Assembly: GCA_013398295.1 (NCBI GenBank)
Contig: VZSF01001145.1
Coordinates: forward strand, 434,470-498,469
Source of the DNA: Chionis minor
Taxonomy: Eukaryota > Chordata > Aves > Charadriiformes > Chionididae
Direction of reading: 5' to 3'
Length of the DNA: 64,000 nt
This document shows, one piece after another, positions 37,701-49,317 of the stretch. The position numbers were made by a program, and so were the translations under genes. Position 1 is the first letter of the stretch; each line of letters opens with the position of its first letter. The notes beneath the pieces were generated by a model, which saw nothing but the letters and a program-made list of their open reading frames with translations, made no database searches and was not told where the DNA came from.

Positions 37701-40700
37701 GACTGAAGCCCAAGGGACTGCACAAGGCAGCATTCTGCTTTTTAGCAATGCACTTCTGGCCATGACACCACCACACTTCAAATTAAAGGTCTGCAAAAGC
37801 CTCCGCTTTATAACCCTCTATCAGGTAATTCCACGTCATACAAAAATGTAAGTGATAGAGGTAAGCGAAAAGGGAGGGAGGAGAATGCACGCGCTAAGCA
37901 AATCAAATGCTGATGCACAACTGACATAAGCACTAAATATTTACCTGTTTAAAAACTTGAGCTGTTTTCCTTTTCAGTCCTATCAAATCACCTTCCTAAT
38001 CCTACAGACTTGTTATTTTTCCCCAAGTTTATGAACATAGTAAGTAAAACATCTACCTGAGAAAAAGCAAATTGTTGCTGGTGTGACATGAATTGCTGAA
38101 GAAATGCTGCTGAGGGTCCAATCTGAATGCAAGCTTCAGCCATGGCCTTCCAACAATATTGGAGACACGAGTCCAAAAATCACTTCTCTGTCTGTTTCTC
38201 TTTGAGTTTTCTGATTCAGCCACTCCATGCTAACCTTTCAGATTACCAGAACCCACATTTCACTTAATTCCTCAGACAGGAGAATTGTAATGAAAACCTG
38301 AGCTCAGCTGCTTTTCCCTGAGGCTGTGATCTGCCATTGGAAATGAAGAGACTACTTTTTCAATTTCAATTAAATTATTTTTGCAAGGAAATTGTTTTGG
38401 TAGAAGCTAGGCAAATGCTGAACCTTTGCAAGCTGTGGAGATCCACAGGAACCGAAGAACTTTTGTCCCACGACTGTTGCATTGTTTTACACAAGGAAGG
38501 ATGAACAGGAGGTCAAAAACAATGCAGGAACAGGAGCTTTTGGCCAACTTTATGTGCTGAGGACTAGAAGTCCCACTAGGAATTTGTTCTGCAATACAGA
38601 GAACAATATGGTTTCTTTGCAGTGTCCAAAAATCCTGCCCCACCTTCTCAACAGTGGCACACAGGCCCTACAGCAAGCAAAAACTGCTTTAAAATTATTC
38701 ATCCTGTGCTCTGGCTAAAGTGTTAAACCAGGCTTCCTTCCACCCCTTAAAGCTCATTGAAAAAAAAGCCCCAAGCTATCTGCAAAGACAATATCCAGAA
38801 ATAGGTCTTTGAATACTCTCACATCCAGGACAGACAGAAGCAGAAATAAACTCCTCTGTCTCAAGAATTACACTTAGAAACTAAAAGAAAAAAATACTTG
38901 AAAATAGTCTCATGTAATTTAAGTATGACTCTCCACTAATGACATTCTGAGGCCTTATTTGAAACCTTACTGAAGAACTGCAAAGTATTATTGTTATAGC
39001 GTTACTAAATAACCATGTGAAATAATTCCAGATGGAATGAGGATGGAAAGGAAGAGAGTGCCTCACACTCCTTCACAATTGTATCTTCAAATGACTGTTT
39101 TGCTCTAGCTGAAATTTCCCACTCTGTGTCCCAACAGTGGAGGTTCATAGTGTGTTACACACTGGAATTGCTAAGATAAAGCCCATGATGAATAATAGCG
39201 CTTTTGTTTCAAATGAGCTCCAATTCCCATGGTTTCTTTTGAGATCTCTCTCCCCTTCACAGATTCTATATTTTGCTGACTTTTCCTTGTATTTAAGTGT
39301 CAGCCAGCAAAGAATTGGCAACAATTGTGGGACAATTTCTTCTCATCTCCCTCTTGCAGGGAAAAAAAAAAGGGGAAAAAAAGAGGAATTTAAAGAGACA
39401 GCCTGCCTGAAACAGTGAAGCTTAAACTGTAAGTTGCACATTTTCAGAGAGAATGAAGCTGTGAAGTGGAAGGCTTGGAGAACTGGAGAGATGCAGCACA
39501 TCTCAATATCTAGGTTCTTTACCATGCCACCTGAAGTGGAATTTAAGGGCAATGGACCTGTATCACAGGGCTCTTAGTGACTGGCACAGTCAGATGCCAC
39601 CCACACAACTTTGCTCGGTCCTCCCTAGCCCACGGATGCTTGCAGGAAGGGCTGGTGGATTGAGGCGGTCAAGTTGGAAAAGCCTTGACTTGGCAATTAG
39701 GAGACCCGCATCTTGAGCATCTTGAGTGGGATTGCTCTGTTGCCATGCCCACTAGAGCTCAGAGCCTAGTGAGGACATCCTTGATGTTGAACTGTTAAAC
39801 ATGGAGAAAATACTGTGAAGCCCTGGAGTGAATTGGACAGAGAGCTCCATTTTCTTCCTGGCATGCTATGCAAGAGGAGGATCAACCCCCTACCTTTCCA
39901 CTGCCTTTCTATGTAGACCTAGTCTACTTGCTACATGGACAAGCATCCAGTGAAGTAGAGGTAAATTATTTTTAATGAACAGAAGGTGTTAGGCCACTTA
40001 TCTGCTGTTGACCCTTTGGGAACTTCCAGGAACTGGTGTTTGCCACAACTGAACTCAAACAGCAAAATATTTTTCTTAATTTGGCAAAAATGATAGTCCT
40101 CTTATGTTTTGTCCCATAACATTTGCAACTTGTTGAACACAGGCAAGGTCCTCAAGACAAGGGATCTGGGATCTCTATTGCCATGTTGTAGGACTGTCCT
40201 CCATGGAAATATGAATATTCTGGTCATACACTTTTATTTGGGATCAAAAAAATAGACGATGCTCTCAGGAAGTTTCTAATACAATCCTGGGTACCACAAA
40301 ACTGCATCTATTACTAATCAGTCTCAGCCCTCTCAGCATCCTCTGTGAGCACAGACAAGTCCCACTTCTGCTTTGGATGGAGGCCACCATGGTCAGATGT
40401 CCCTCCTACCTTTGCATGTGGTCAGAGGTGACGTGTTATCCCATGGTGCACAAGGAAATTAGGACACCACGGAGGAAAAAGATAGGCTAAGGACAAACTA
40501 GCCCAAACTTGGGAGCCAGACTGGCAGGACACATGCGATGCCCAGGAGGCTGGGGAAAAGCTGACATAGGGATCTCTACCACCTTAGACTTTATGGGCAT
40601 GAACTCAGGCCCTTTCTAATCTTTCACACAAGAGTTCCTGGGACAAACTGCCTTGTTTATTCACCTTCCCACCTTATTCTCTTCCATCTTTCTAATGACA

Positions 40701-43149
40701 TTAGACCTAATGAAACCCTAAGAGTCCCAAGAAAAAGCTTTGCCATTGCTCTGGCACAAATACATTGCTTGCACATAGGAATGAGAGCTTTGCCTGGAGA
40801 TATAAACCCAAATATACAGCTGGTATGGTATGCTGAAAACTAACCCAGTACAGAGAGCTGCTTTTATGGGCAGGATTTGTTTTTCCAAATGGGATTTATT
40901 TAAAAGAAAATTGAATGGCTATAAAGAGCTCACTCTAACAATAACACAGAAAATGAATCCAGTGTTCACTGCCGGCTTTGCTGCATGGTACAATCCAGAA
41001 AGAGAAATCTTCTTTAGAAGGTCCTGGCAGCAAATGACCTGCCCTGCAGAGCAACTCATGCCTTATGGGGAAACAGCTGGTTGAAAACTGGGGCTCTGCT
41101 AATGACCGAAGTTAAGGCAGGAATTTCACTTGGGGAGAGTGTTACAATGCCAATGTGAGGAAGTGACTATGGGAACACCATGTTTCAATAACCTGTATCA
41201 ATAGCTTACGCAAGGCTCTAGGAGACAAACGGGACTTCCCCCTCCAGGAAATTGTTGGTGATCCCCATTCCCCATTTCACCACCTTCATCACCAGGGCCA
41301 GGACCCCTTCAGTCCAAAGGTCGCATACATTCCCTTGATGCTTCAGCCAGGTGTATAAAATTGCCTATGTACAACCTTGTTTCAATTATGATGGCATTTG
41401 GGAACTAACCTATGGGTATCAATAAAACTTGATGGGTTATGTTTCAGGCATAACCTGCCCCACTGAGTTCCTTAAAACAAAGCACTTGTGATCTTTTGAC
41501 CATCACCCTGTACAAACCCTCTTCAATATCTGCTTTTCATAGTGCTGCACCTTCCTTTGTCCTGTTTGCCTCCTTCAGCATGTGTCCCACCAGGCCAATG
41601 CACCCAGTCACCTAATTGCAGTTTATCCAACTATCTGAAGAATAGCGAAAAAAGCAATCACCATGAATGTTTCTGATACAATTTGATTCAGAACTACAAA
41701 TCTATTTCAGTGACTAATTAGAGAGACCGTTAGATGTCTTTAACGTGAGGCACATCAAAGACCTTTCCTCTCCAATTAGGCAACGAGCTTCATTCAGTCC
41801 CGCCCAGGACAGTAAGTCATGCACTGTTGCACGGATGTTTTCAAGTCACAAAGCAGAGCGGGTGTGGGGACAATTTTTACAGCTCTTACTGGAAACCTAT
41901 TAAGGTCATGGTATTGAGAAAGAGCACAGTATGGCCTTCATATTTTAAGCTTTGGAAATATCAACCCCAGAGTTATAAGATTATTTATACTGGAAGCTGG
42001 CTACTAGGCAGCTGCCAGGGTAGAGCTAATCAAGGGACTGGCTGGCCTATTAATCCTGACATACTCCCGAACCCATAGTCTGCCCATAGCCTTCCATGCC
42101 TGCTCCGCAGTCAGCAGATAATCCATTACATCAAGAAGTCCTGATGAAACCCCAGACGCAAGTGATTTTTTAAACCTGCCCCAACCATATTAAGGTCCAA
42201 GCAGAGAAGAAGCAGCTGTTACGGACAGAAATCTGGAGACATGGATTAGCCCAGGGAGAACTATCCCTTGAGATCACCTGATCCCTTTCCTGATTCATTC
42301 ACTTATAATTGTATAACACCTTGAAGAGGTAAGAAACTTGTGCAAGTGGTAAGTTTTAGTAGCGTGCATTAAGTGATAGTGAAAATTAAATGGGGCATAT
42401 CAATTATGTGACACAAGCAGTTTTCTAAGACCTCTGTAGGTAACTTGCAAGTAAGAGTTTCTTTTACCATTATATTGGCACGTTTGCCGAGAAAACCAAG
42501 TTACCCAGTGCTAAGGAAACCCTGTCAAATAGCTACCAGTGTTAAAAAGAGGAATTTCCCTTACTTAACATTTTGAAGAACAAGAGGTTAACAGAAAAGG
42601 TAAATTGTAAATCTTTCCAATTTAAAAAGTGGGACCTTTTCAACAGCATTTTCAAGGAAATCTACTGCCAGAGTGTTCCCAGAATTAAAATGGAAAACCT
42701 GACACCTTTAACAATTTCCTGCCACTGTATAACTGTCAGCGTTGCATGGATTTTATCAACTCAAAAGTTAAGTTTCAAGGTTAGGAAATCTTTGCATTCA
42801 TATGCTTTTGGGTTGTTTTTATAGTTTTCTTTCCTCTGCAGCCCCAAGATACCTGGCTGAAGTGGTATGCAGTGCAGTTTTTTTTACAGATTCTTCCTTC
42901 TCCCATGAAACACCATGCAAGGAAGATCCAAACAGGAGAGTTTTAGATCACTTCCATGGTCCAAAACAGCTCAAACCTATTGCAGTGCATGTCACATAAC
43001 AAGACATAACTTTCACAAGTGCTGGTGAGGGAACAAACATCATTGGTGTGCCTACTAATTGCCATGCAATTAAATCCAGATGCCATAACAAAAATTAGAG
43101 CCCCCAAGGACAAACACTGTCCCTCTGGGAGTACCCAAGTGGCATATAG
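34786..43149. other. Non-coding stretch with no recognised gene
   Basis: Frames up to 151 codons (36947-37402, minus strand) lack recognisable domains and overlap frames on the other strand. A MIR-like fragment near 36.8 kb is listed separately. Short A/G-rich runs occur near 39360-39390. Confidence 0.6.
36785..36875 (+). mobile_element. MIR-like SINE fragment
   Basis: The run ctgtgggacttcaggcaagt, then tccctcactcattaaaatgg, then gac follows the MIR core order (tgtgaccttgggcaagtcac, then cctcag, then aaaatgggga). It is diverged and lacks the tRNA-like head. Confidence 0.55.
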
Positions 43150-43154
43150 AAGAC

Positions 43155-43262
43155 CAGGCAGGAAAGCAATACCCAGGAGCACCCAGTAGCTAAATGCCAG
43201 AACCGGGAATAAAATTCAGGTTTCTTAAATCCTTGCCTCCTGTCTAGTGTGCTGTGGCACCC
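43155..43262 (-). mobile_element. MIR-like SINE fragment
   Basis: On the plus strand, ggagcacccagtagctaaat, then gccagaaccgggaataaaat, then tcagg, and further on cctgtctagtgtgctgt, match the antisense MIR order (cacacagctagtaagtggca, gagccgggattcgaaccc, then aaccactacgct). This covers the tRNA-like head and the start of the core. Confidence 0.6.
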
Positions 43263-46039
43263 CGTTTCTGAAGTGCAGTGGAAATTTGGCTTAGCTACAC
43301 ACGCTGAATGTAATTAAGGGTAGGGAGGACTGAGATGAAGATACGGTCTTGCTGGGTTCCTACCACACATGGATGCACACAGCTTTTACTATTTTATCAG
43401 CCTAGATAAACTGTTTTTGAAAAAAATCACAGTTCCTTTCTTTGTTGGTCTCTCTCACATGCACTTAAAAGTCAAATCAGCATCACCAAGATCACAATGA
43501 ACATTGAGAGTCACCAGCATGGAAAAAGGTCACAGTATTTTACCGCTCCATCCTGTTTATTACAGAAAAAGTGCTGGCTTTCTTTTTCAGAGGTATTCCA
43601 AGGTATAGCACCCCATTTTAATAACTGTGAAGATATTCATGTGACCCATCTCTGCCAGAAGTGCTCAGGACACCGAGAGCGCTACACCTTATGATTTCAT
43701 CAGTTTCATTAACTAAAGAAGTATACCATTGTAAACACAACCCAAAAAGTACACCCCCCAAGCATGCACACCACTATAAGGAGAAAAGCAGAAGAGCTAA
43801 CAGGAAGGGAGCTCACATGGGAGGAAGAGACTACGACTACAGAAAATGTTTCTACAGTGCTGTTAATTATTTTAAAGCCATCCTCACCATCCCCCACAAT
43901 ATGCTATTTTCAATTTTTTTTTTTTCTTTACAACAGAAAGAGCATTTGAGACAGGAGAAGGCATTCGGTTCAGCTGTCCACTCTCAGCCCTGCAAAACCA
44001 CAGGGCACTCTCTATGTTTCCACCTCCACCATGCCGGGGAATGACATCACCTCTGCTCAACGGGGCTGGCGGGCCAACAAAAATAACTGTTACTGACCAA
44101 GAGTGCTATTGCAAGGAATATTTTTGGAACCGTACTCCACATTCCTCTGAGTCCCCTGCTTCCTAGTCCAAACATATCATGGCCTAAAAATTCCTCGCAT
44201 TTTCTATGCAGCGTTTCCTTTGGGCTCGCACAATGGGGCAGTTCTTCTGCTCAGCAGCAGTAGTGTTCTGGAAAGGGAAGAGGGGGGAAAAAAAAAAGGC
44301 TGAAGCACTAAATAACCCTGATGGCAACCGCAGGGGCCACAATGTTATTTTTAGGTTAGAAAAATGATGCAGAAAGCAACAGAGTCACCTCAGATTTACC
44401 TTCCACTGCCCTTTACTGAACAAAAGGCCAAAGAACTCGGTCATTCCTTCCACGTGGCAGCAAGGGGGACTCACCTATATTTGTGGCAAAGACCCAGCTA
44501 TTTAATGGTATTTTGCATGGGAGGAGGAGGCCAGGAGGATGTGGCATCTCCCTCTGACGGCACCTCTAGGACCATGCAGGGGTAATGCAGCCCCAAAGCC
44601 TCCTCACCTCTGTGCTCAGCTGCCTGTCAGCTGCAAGAGGCACAAAACAATGGAGGCAAATTCTAGGTTGCTTCTACACTGTGCACCCGTCATCATGTTC
44701 CCGAAGGAAAGAGCAGGATTCCGCAGCGGGGACTGTCCCTTCTAACATCCCACCCAAGTGACACGGTACCGATCCCTTCCACTCCCATGTCTGTCAGTAT
44801 ATTGACATAAGGTCATTCTGGAGACTTTCTTACTGGCAAACAAATGATTTTTGCAAAATGTGCATAGCTAAAAATAATTCAGCCTAAGCCAAGCAATGGA
44901 AAAAGCCCTTATTACTACTTTACTGTGCATTTCTACCACATTTTTTTTCTCTTTCATTGGAAGAAAGCCATTTTCCTTGTTATCAAGGTAAAAGTCATGG
45001 CTGATCTCACAGGGAGAAGTTACACGTACCTACACGGTAGCTCCGTTCCAGCCCTGCTCTGTCCCAAGCTGAAGTATTTACACAGTCTTTGTACAAAATT
45101 CTATTTGAATAGAAACAGAGGCTATTAAACAATATGTGCTTTACTGGCCAACACTTTGTTTCTTTTTTTAGCTGCCCAGATAAGAAAAACAATGCAGAGA
45201 AGAAACTAATAGGGATCATAAAGAGGCCATTTATGCCATGGATGTTCTGCACAAGGTTTAGAAACTCCCTTTATCTTTTTGTACCTCTGTTATGCCACCA
45301 GTCCTTGACCAACTTCATCTGTTTATACTATAAAGTCTGGGACTTGCTTTCTGCTGTGACCTATCCTTTCCACTCAGTTGGGCCTTGAAGCATATGTTTA
45401 TTAAAATTATTATGTTTTTAAAGGTATTTAGATTCACTGCACATCCACAAGCAGACCAGATGCCCTAGAACTGTTTTTCAAACACAGGGACAGCAAACAA
45501 AATTCACTCTTTGGGGTGTTAACAATTGAGAGACAAGGAATGGGCTAGAGAGATCAGTATTTAGGTGGAACTAATTAGCAATGAGTAAAAACTAGATGAA
45601 AACGTAGCCCATAGCCCCCTTGTGGGATTTTCTAAAATGGCTGTGCATGTCTGAAGCATTTCAAGGACTTTCATTATCTGCTCGGTCTAGTGCTTTCACA
45701 GCTCAGATAAATCAGCATTTTCAACCACAGCATTCAGCCTGTTGCCTCACGGAATAATCCCCCAGTCGCAACGTCCAGAGATACAGAAGCACACAAAATA
45801 TGATCTCTTTTACTAGGCTAATAAAAATCAGAAAGTATACTGTATAAATTTTATAGACCTCAAAGGTCTATCTTCCATAGGAGGAAACTGGGACTTCAGG
45901 CTACTGTCAGCACCATAAGAGAGAGAAAAATATTTATTGGCTGCTTTAGAAAACCTACCAGATAGAAGTCACCAGCAAAGCAAAATAACGTAACTGTAAA
46001 CTTACCTGAATCTTTCCTCTTTGTGGAGCCCTTTCATGT

Positions 46040-46490
46040 TACGGTTTCAACTCGCAGATTAACGCTCATAGAGCCACGAGGGAAAAAAAGGGCCAACCAG
46101 TAAGAAAACTACTTCTGCTTCTTTGAGCCTACCCTGAGCAGGCAACTCTATACTATCAGAATGCAAAGCGCAAGGGCCATATGGGTCTCGCTTGCAGCTC
46201 CTCTGCATCGCTGTGCTGAGCCCGCTCTGCGCGGGGTCACCGGCTCCCTCCAGCTAAGCCGGGCTGGGGGCGTTCAGAAGAGAGAAGGCGCCTGCTCTCT
46301 GCACAAAGTCCTGCTGATTCGGTAGGATGATTGGGGGAACCTCTCTGTGCTCCCTTTCTGAAACGCAATGCCCCTTAAGATATTACGGTGTCACTGAGCG
46401 CTCTGAGGTATGTCAAGCACAGCCCTCACCACTGTGTTGCTCCTTGCGGAACCGGGGATCAGAGATTGGAAACGCAAATGCCTCCCGAAA
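46040..46490. promoter_or_regulatory. Candidate CpG-enriched regulatory islet
   Basis: About 22 CpGs fall in 450 bp, with the densest part at 46190-46300 (gcccgctctgcgcggggtca, then ccggctccc). The rest of the neighbourhood is CpG-poor. Alternatives are an enhancer, an alternative FGFRL1 or antisense promoter, or simply a GC-rich patch. I see no convincing exon or TATA-containing promoter. Confidence 0.35.
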
Positions 46491-47806
46491 GCCACCTGGG
46501 TGCCTCCCAGGAGCTACATCCTGAGTCAAGAAGATCCATATGGATTCAGCTTCTCCACAAAGTGGGAGGAGGCAGGGTGTGAAAGAAGGGGAGGGAAGGA
46601 AAGGAAAAGATTCACGCAATTTTCCCCAAGGAAACCACGGTGCTGAGCTAATGCTTTTGTAAAGCCGAATGTCTAGGCAAGAGGTGGGAAGGAGAACGTT
46701 TTGATTTTCAGATTGGTGAAAGCGGGAAGAATGTGAATACTGGGGTTCCAAGGGAGAGCGAGACAGACCGTGCTTTGAGCAGAAGCCAGGAGCTGCGGAA
46801 AGAAAGCCCAGCAGAGGCGACCTGAAAACCCAGAGAAGCGCTAATAGAGATTTTGGAGATCACCTCAAGGTTGGAAGGAGGACCCCTGCACCACCTTTAC
46901 TTCTTTCAGTATAGCTCCTGCATGGTACAGAGCAGAAGGTGACCGACTGCTTCAAAGAGCTTTCTGCAAAATCCATGGCTGTTTGCTTGTGGGCAAAACC
47001 TCATGCCTCAGACAGGTGAAATTACACATTTCAATGTACGCCCTGGATTCTCAGAAAGTTCCTAAAGACCCCAAACCTCAACTCCCTTTGAGATGAGAGG
47101 CAAGAATGATGTCCTGAGCGCAGACCTGAGAAAACGTGTTTTCATGTGCCTTAGGGGAAGGCTGCGCTTCTAAATGCAGTTACGGTTTTCCATGAAAAGG
47201 ATGTGTTTCTCCTCAGGTTGTTTGGGTCCAGAGTGCTTGTCCACATGGAAACAATTCTCCACACCTTAATTTTAGTGATCCAGGACTGAACAGCTTCAGG
47301 GGGGGACACAATGGTTGCGTAAATAAAACCACCCACAGACCATCACATTTTCTGCTCCTCCAATGACCAAGGAGGTCAGAGACTACAAGGCAATACGAGC
47401 ACAACTGAAAGCCAAAAGGTGCTTTTTTAGTTCCCCCACGAATCCAGTTACGTTGGATTGCAGAAAGAGATAGGATTCTTGACAGGGTAAGCAAGCTCTT
47501 CTTGGCCCTGAGAAAAACCATTCTCCAGGGCTTTCCACCTCATCCACCATGCATGTGGACAGCACTGACTGCTCTCCACTTCAGCAGAGCCTCAAGGAGG
47601 AGATCTGTTGCAAAGGAAGACCGGCGGGTATGTGTTGTGACTGGCTTCCACTTACTTAACTTCAGACTTGGTCCCAAATTCATTAGCAAATTTTCTCTGT
47701 TTCTAACAAACGAACAAACAGAATCCCTCCCTGGATTTGGAGAATGGAGGGAGACTGCAGTAACCTTGACAAGTTTGGGGGAAATGGAGAGAGGAGAAAC
47801 TCCACT

Positions 47807-47856
47807 GAGACAAAGTTCCTCAAGTGAGATAGAGACAAAGTTCCTAAAGTGAGATT
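47807..47856. repeat. Near-perfect tandem duplication, 25-bp unit
   Basis: Copies at 47807-47831 and 47832-47856 each begin gagacaaagttcct and continue with aagtgagat. They differ at two positions (c/a and the last base). Likely a recent slippage duplication. Confidence 0.95.
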
Positions 47857-49209
47857 AACCTCACTAATCTGAAGTATTCCAGCTTCACAGGAGAGGGAGG
47901 GAGCCACACAACCAGCTTAGTCCAGGTTAGTTATATGAGGATCCTATCCCCACAGTCTAGTGGAAAAAACAACAGGTATCTCTTCAGCCCAGCTTTAGTC
48001 CTGGTTTCAGTACTAAAAGGTGGAACAAATAGGTCTGGCTCATGACTTTGACATTTGCTCTGCTATCATCATCAGCTCTATCTGATAGGATGACACTACT
48101 TAAGCTGTAGTAGCCAGAGGAAATCCAATGCTAAGGAAATGGACATTCATTTAATGTTTATCTAGGATCTGCTCCACCAATGAATTCCAGATGTTGGCTT
48201 TAATTGTTGCATTCTGCTATGTTTAAGCAGCAGGAGTTCGTAAGGCCGATTTGTAAATCAATCTGGCAGACTCATACTGAATCCCATCTTTGCCAGCTTT
48301 TCTAAGTAAGAAGATGCTCTTAAAATATTAAGTACTTAATGTGTCTGCAATGCAAAAGGAAGGAAAGATTTTAAAAATCCCTCCCTGATGTTTTTCTCCT
48401 TTTGCTTCTTCTCTCCCTCATTTCCTCCCTGCAGAACTGCAAGACAAGCCATGCCCCTCAGACGAATGCGATGAATTCCAGCAGTCATAAAGCTAACGAG
48501 GGCAGGTATCAGGATGCCTCCCTGCAACATGGGCAGAGCACCCTGCTCCTCACTCACACACATTCCTTCTGAGTAACTCCACCGATTTCCCACCACACCA
48601 ACAGCAACTGCATGCATGGACTACATCCGGCAACAGTGTTCCTGACATTTGAGCCCAGAGTTTTCTTAAAGTGGAAAAAAAATAAATAATTGATTACTGC
48701 AACCTTGGGACTGTCTCAGGTCCCAGCTTCCATGTTCTTATTAATTTGTATTTAACTGCTAAGCAGTCACAGCTCACATCCAGAGGTGGTACAGAAATGT
48801 CTTTAATATTCTGAATCCCAAAGCATTGTTACAAGCTCCGAGTTAGACACTAGCAAACCTTGCAATTGTTTTGCGCTCAGCGTGACTTCACACAACAGCT
48901 GAATGTGTTGGACTAGCATTAGAGGGATTGCTTATTTCAACAGCCCACTTACCGGTCAGGCCTTGCTTACAGGAGAGAAAACTGTGTTAAAAAATAGCTT
49001 CAGCTTAAGTACTATGTCCCTACTGAGTAGGGCAGACACTATAGCTCATTAAAATTGCTTTAGAAACCCATTTTCTCAATTTGCCTTCAAAACACTTGCT
49101 TCTGAGAAAGCACCTCAGTATTCAACACATGTGAACCCTACTTAAATTTTCCCAGGAATGTGTGCTTAGTACACACATTTTTCAAAAGATGTCACTGGAT
49201 GGTTAGGTA

Positions 49210-49317
49210 GGGTTTCAAAAGCTTTCAGCATTGGCAATACTCATCCCATGGAAGTTCATGGGAATTCTTCAAAAGGGGTTGACTCAGCCTCGGCTGACTG
49301 CTTTTGAAAAACTCCCC
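49210..49317. mobile_element. Palindromic MITE-like element with inverted arms
   Basis: The left arm gggtttcaaaagctttcagc, then attggc, is mirrored by a right arm ending ctgactgcttttgaaaaact, then ccc. The reverse complement of that arm reads gggagtttttcaaaagcagt, then cagcc. A central catcccatggaagttcatgg fits the cccattgaagtcaatggg centre of the known sauropsid palindromic families. It is non-coding. Confidence 0.75.

Larger units (their letters stand above)
43263..49209. other. Non-coding stretch with a CpG islet and a tandem repeat
   Basis: No gene recognised. It includes a T-rich run near 43914-43928, an A tract near 44287-44298, the CpG-enriched segment at 46.0-46.5 kb and the 25-bp duplication near 47.8 kb. 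Confidence 0.6.

Noticed and set aside
48936..48960. Minus-strand ccggtaagt as the donor of a FGFRL1 linker exon
   Set aside because: The codons before it do not give an acidic linker sequence and no matching acceptor was seen. GTAAGT occurs often by chance.
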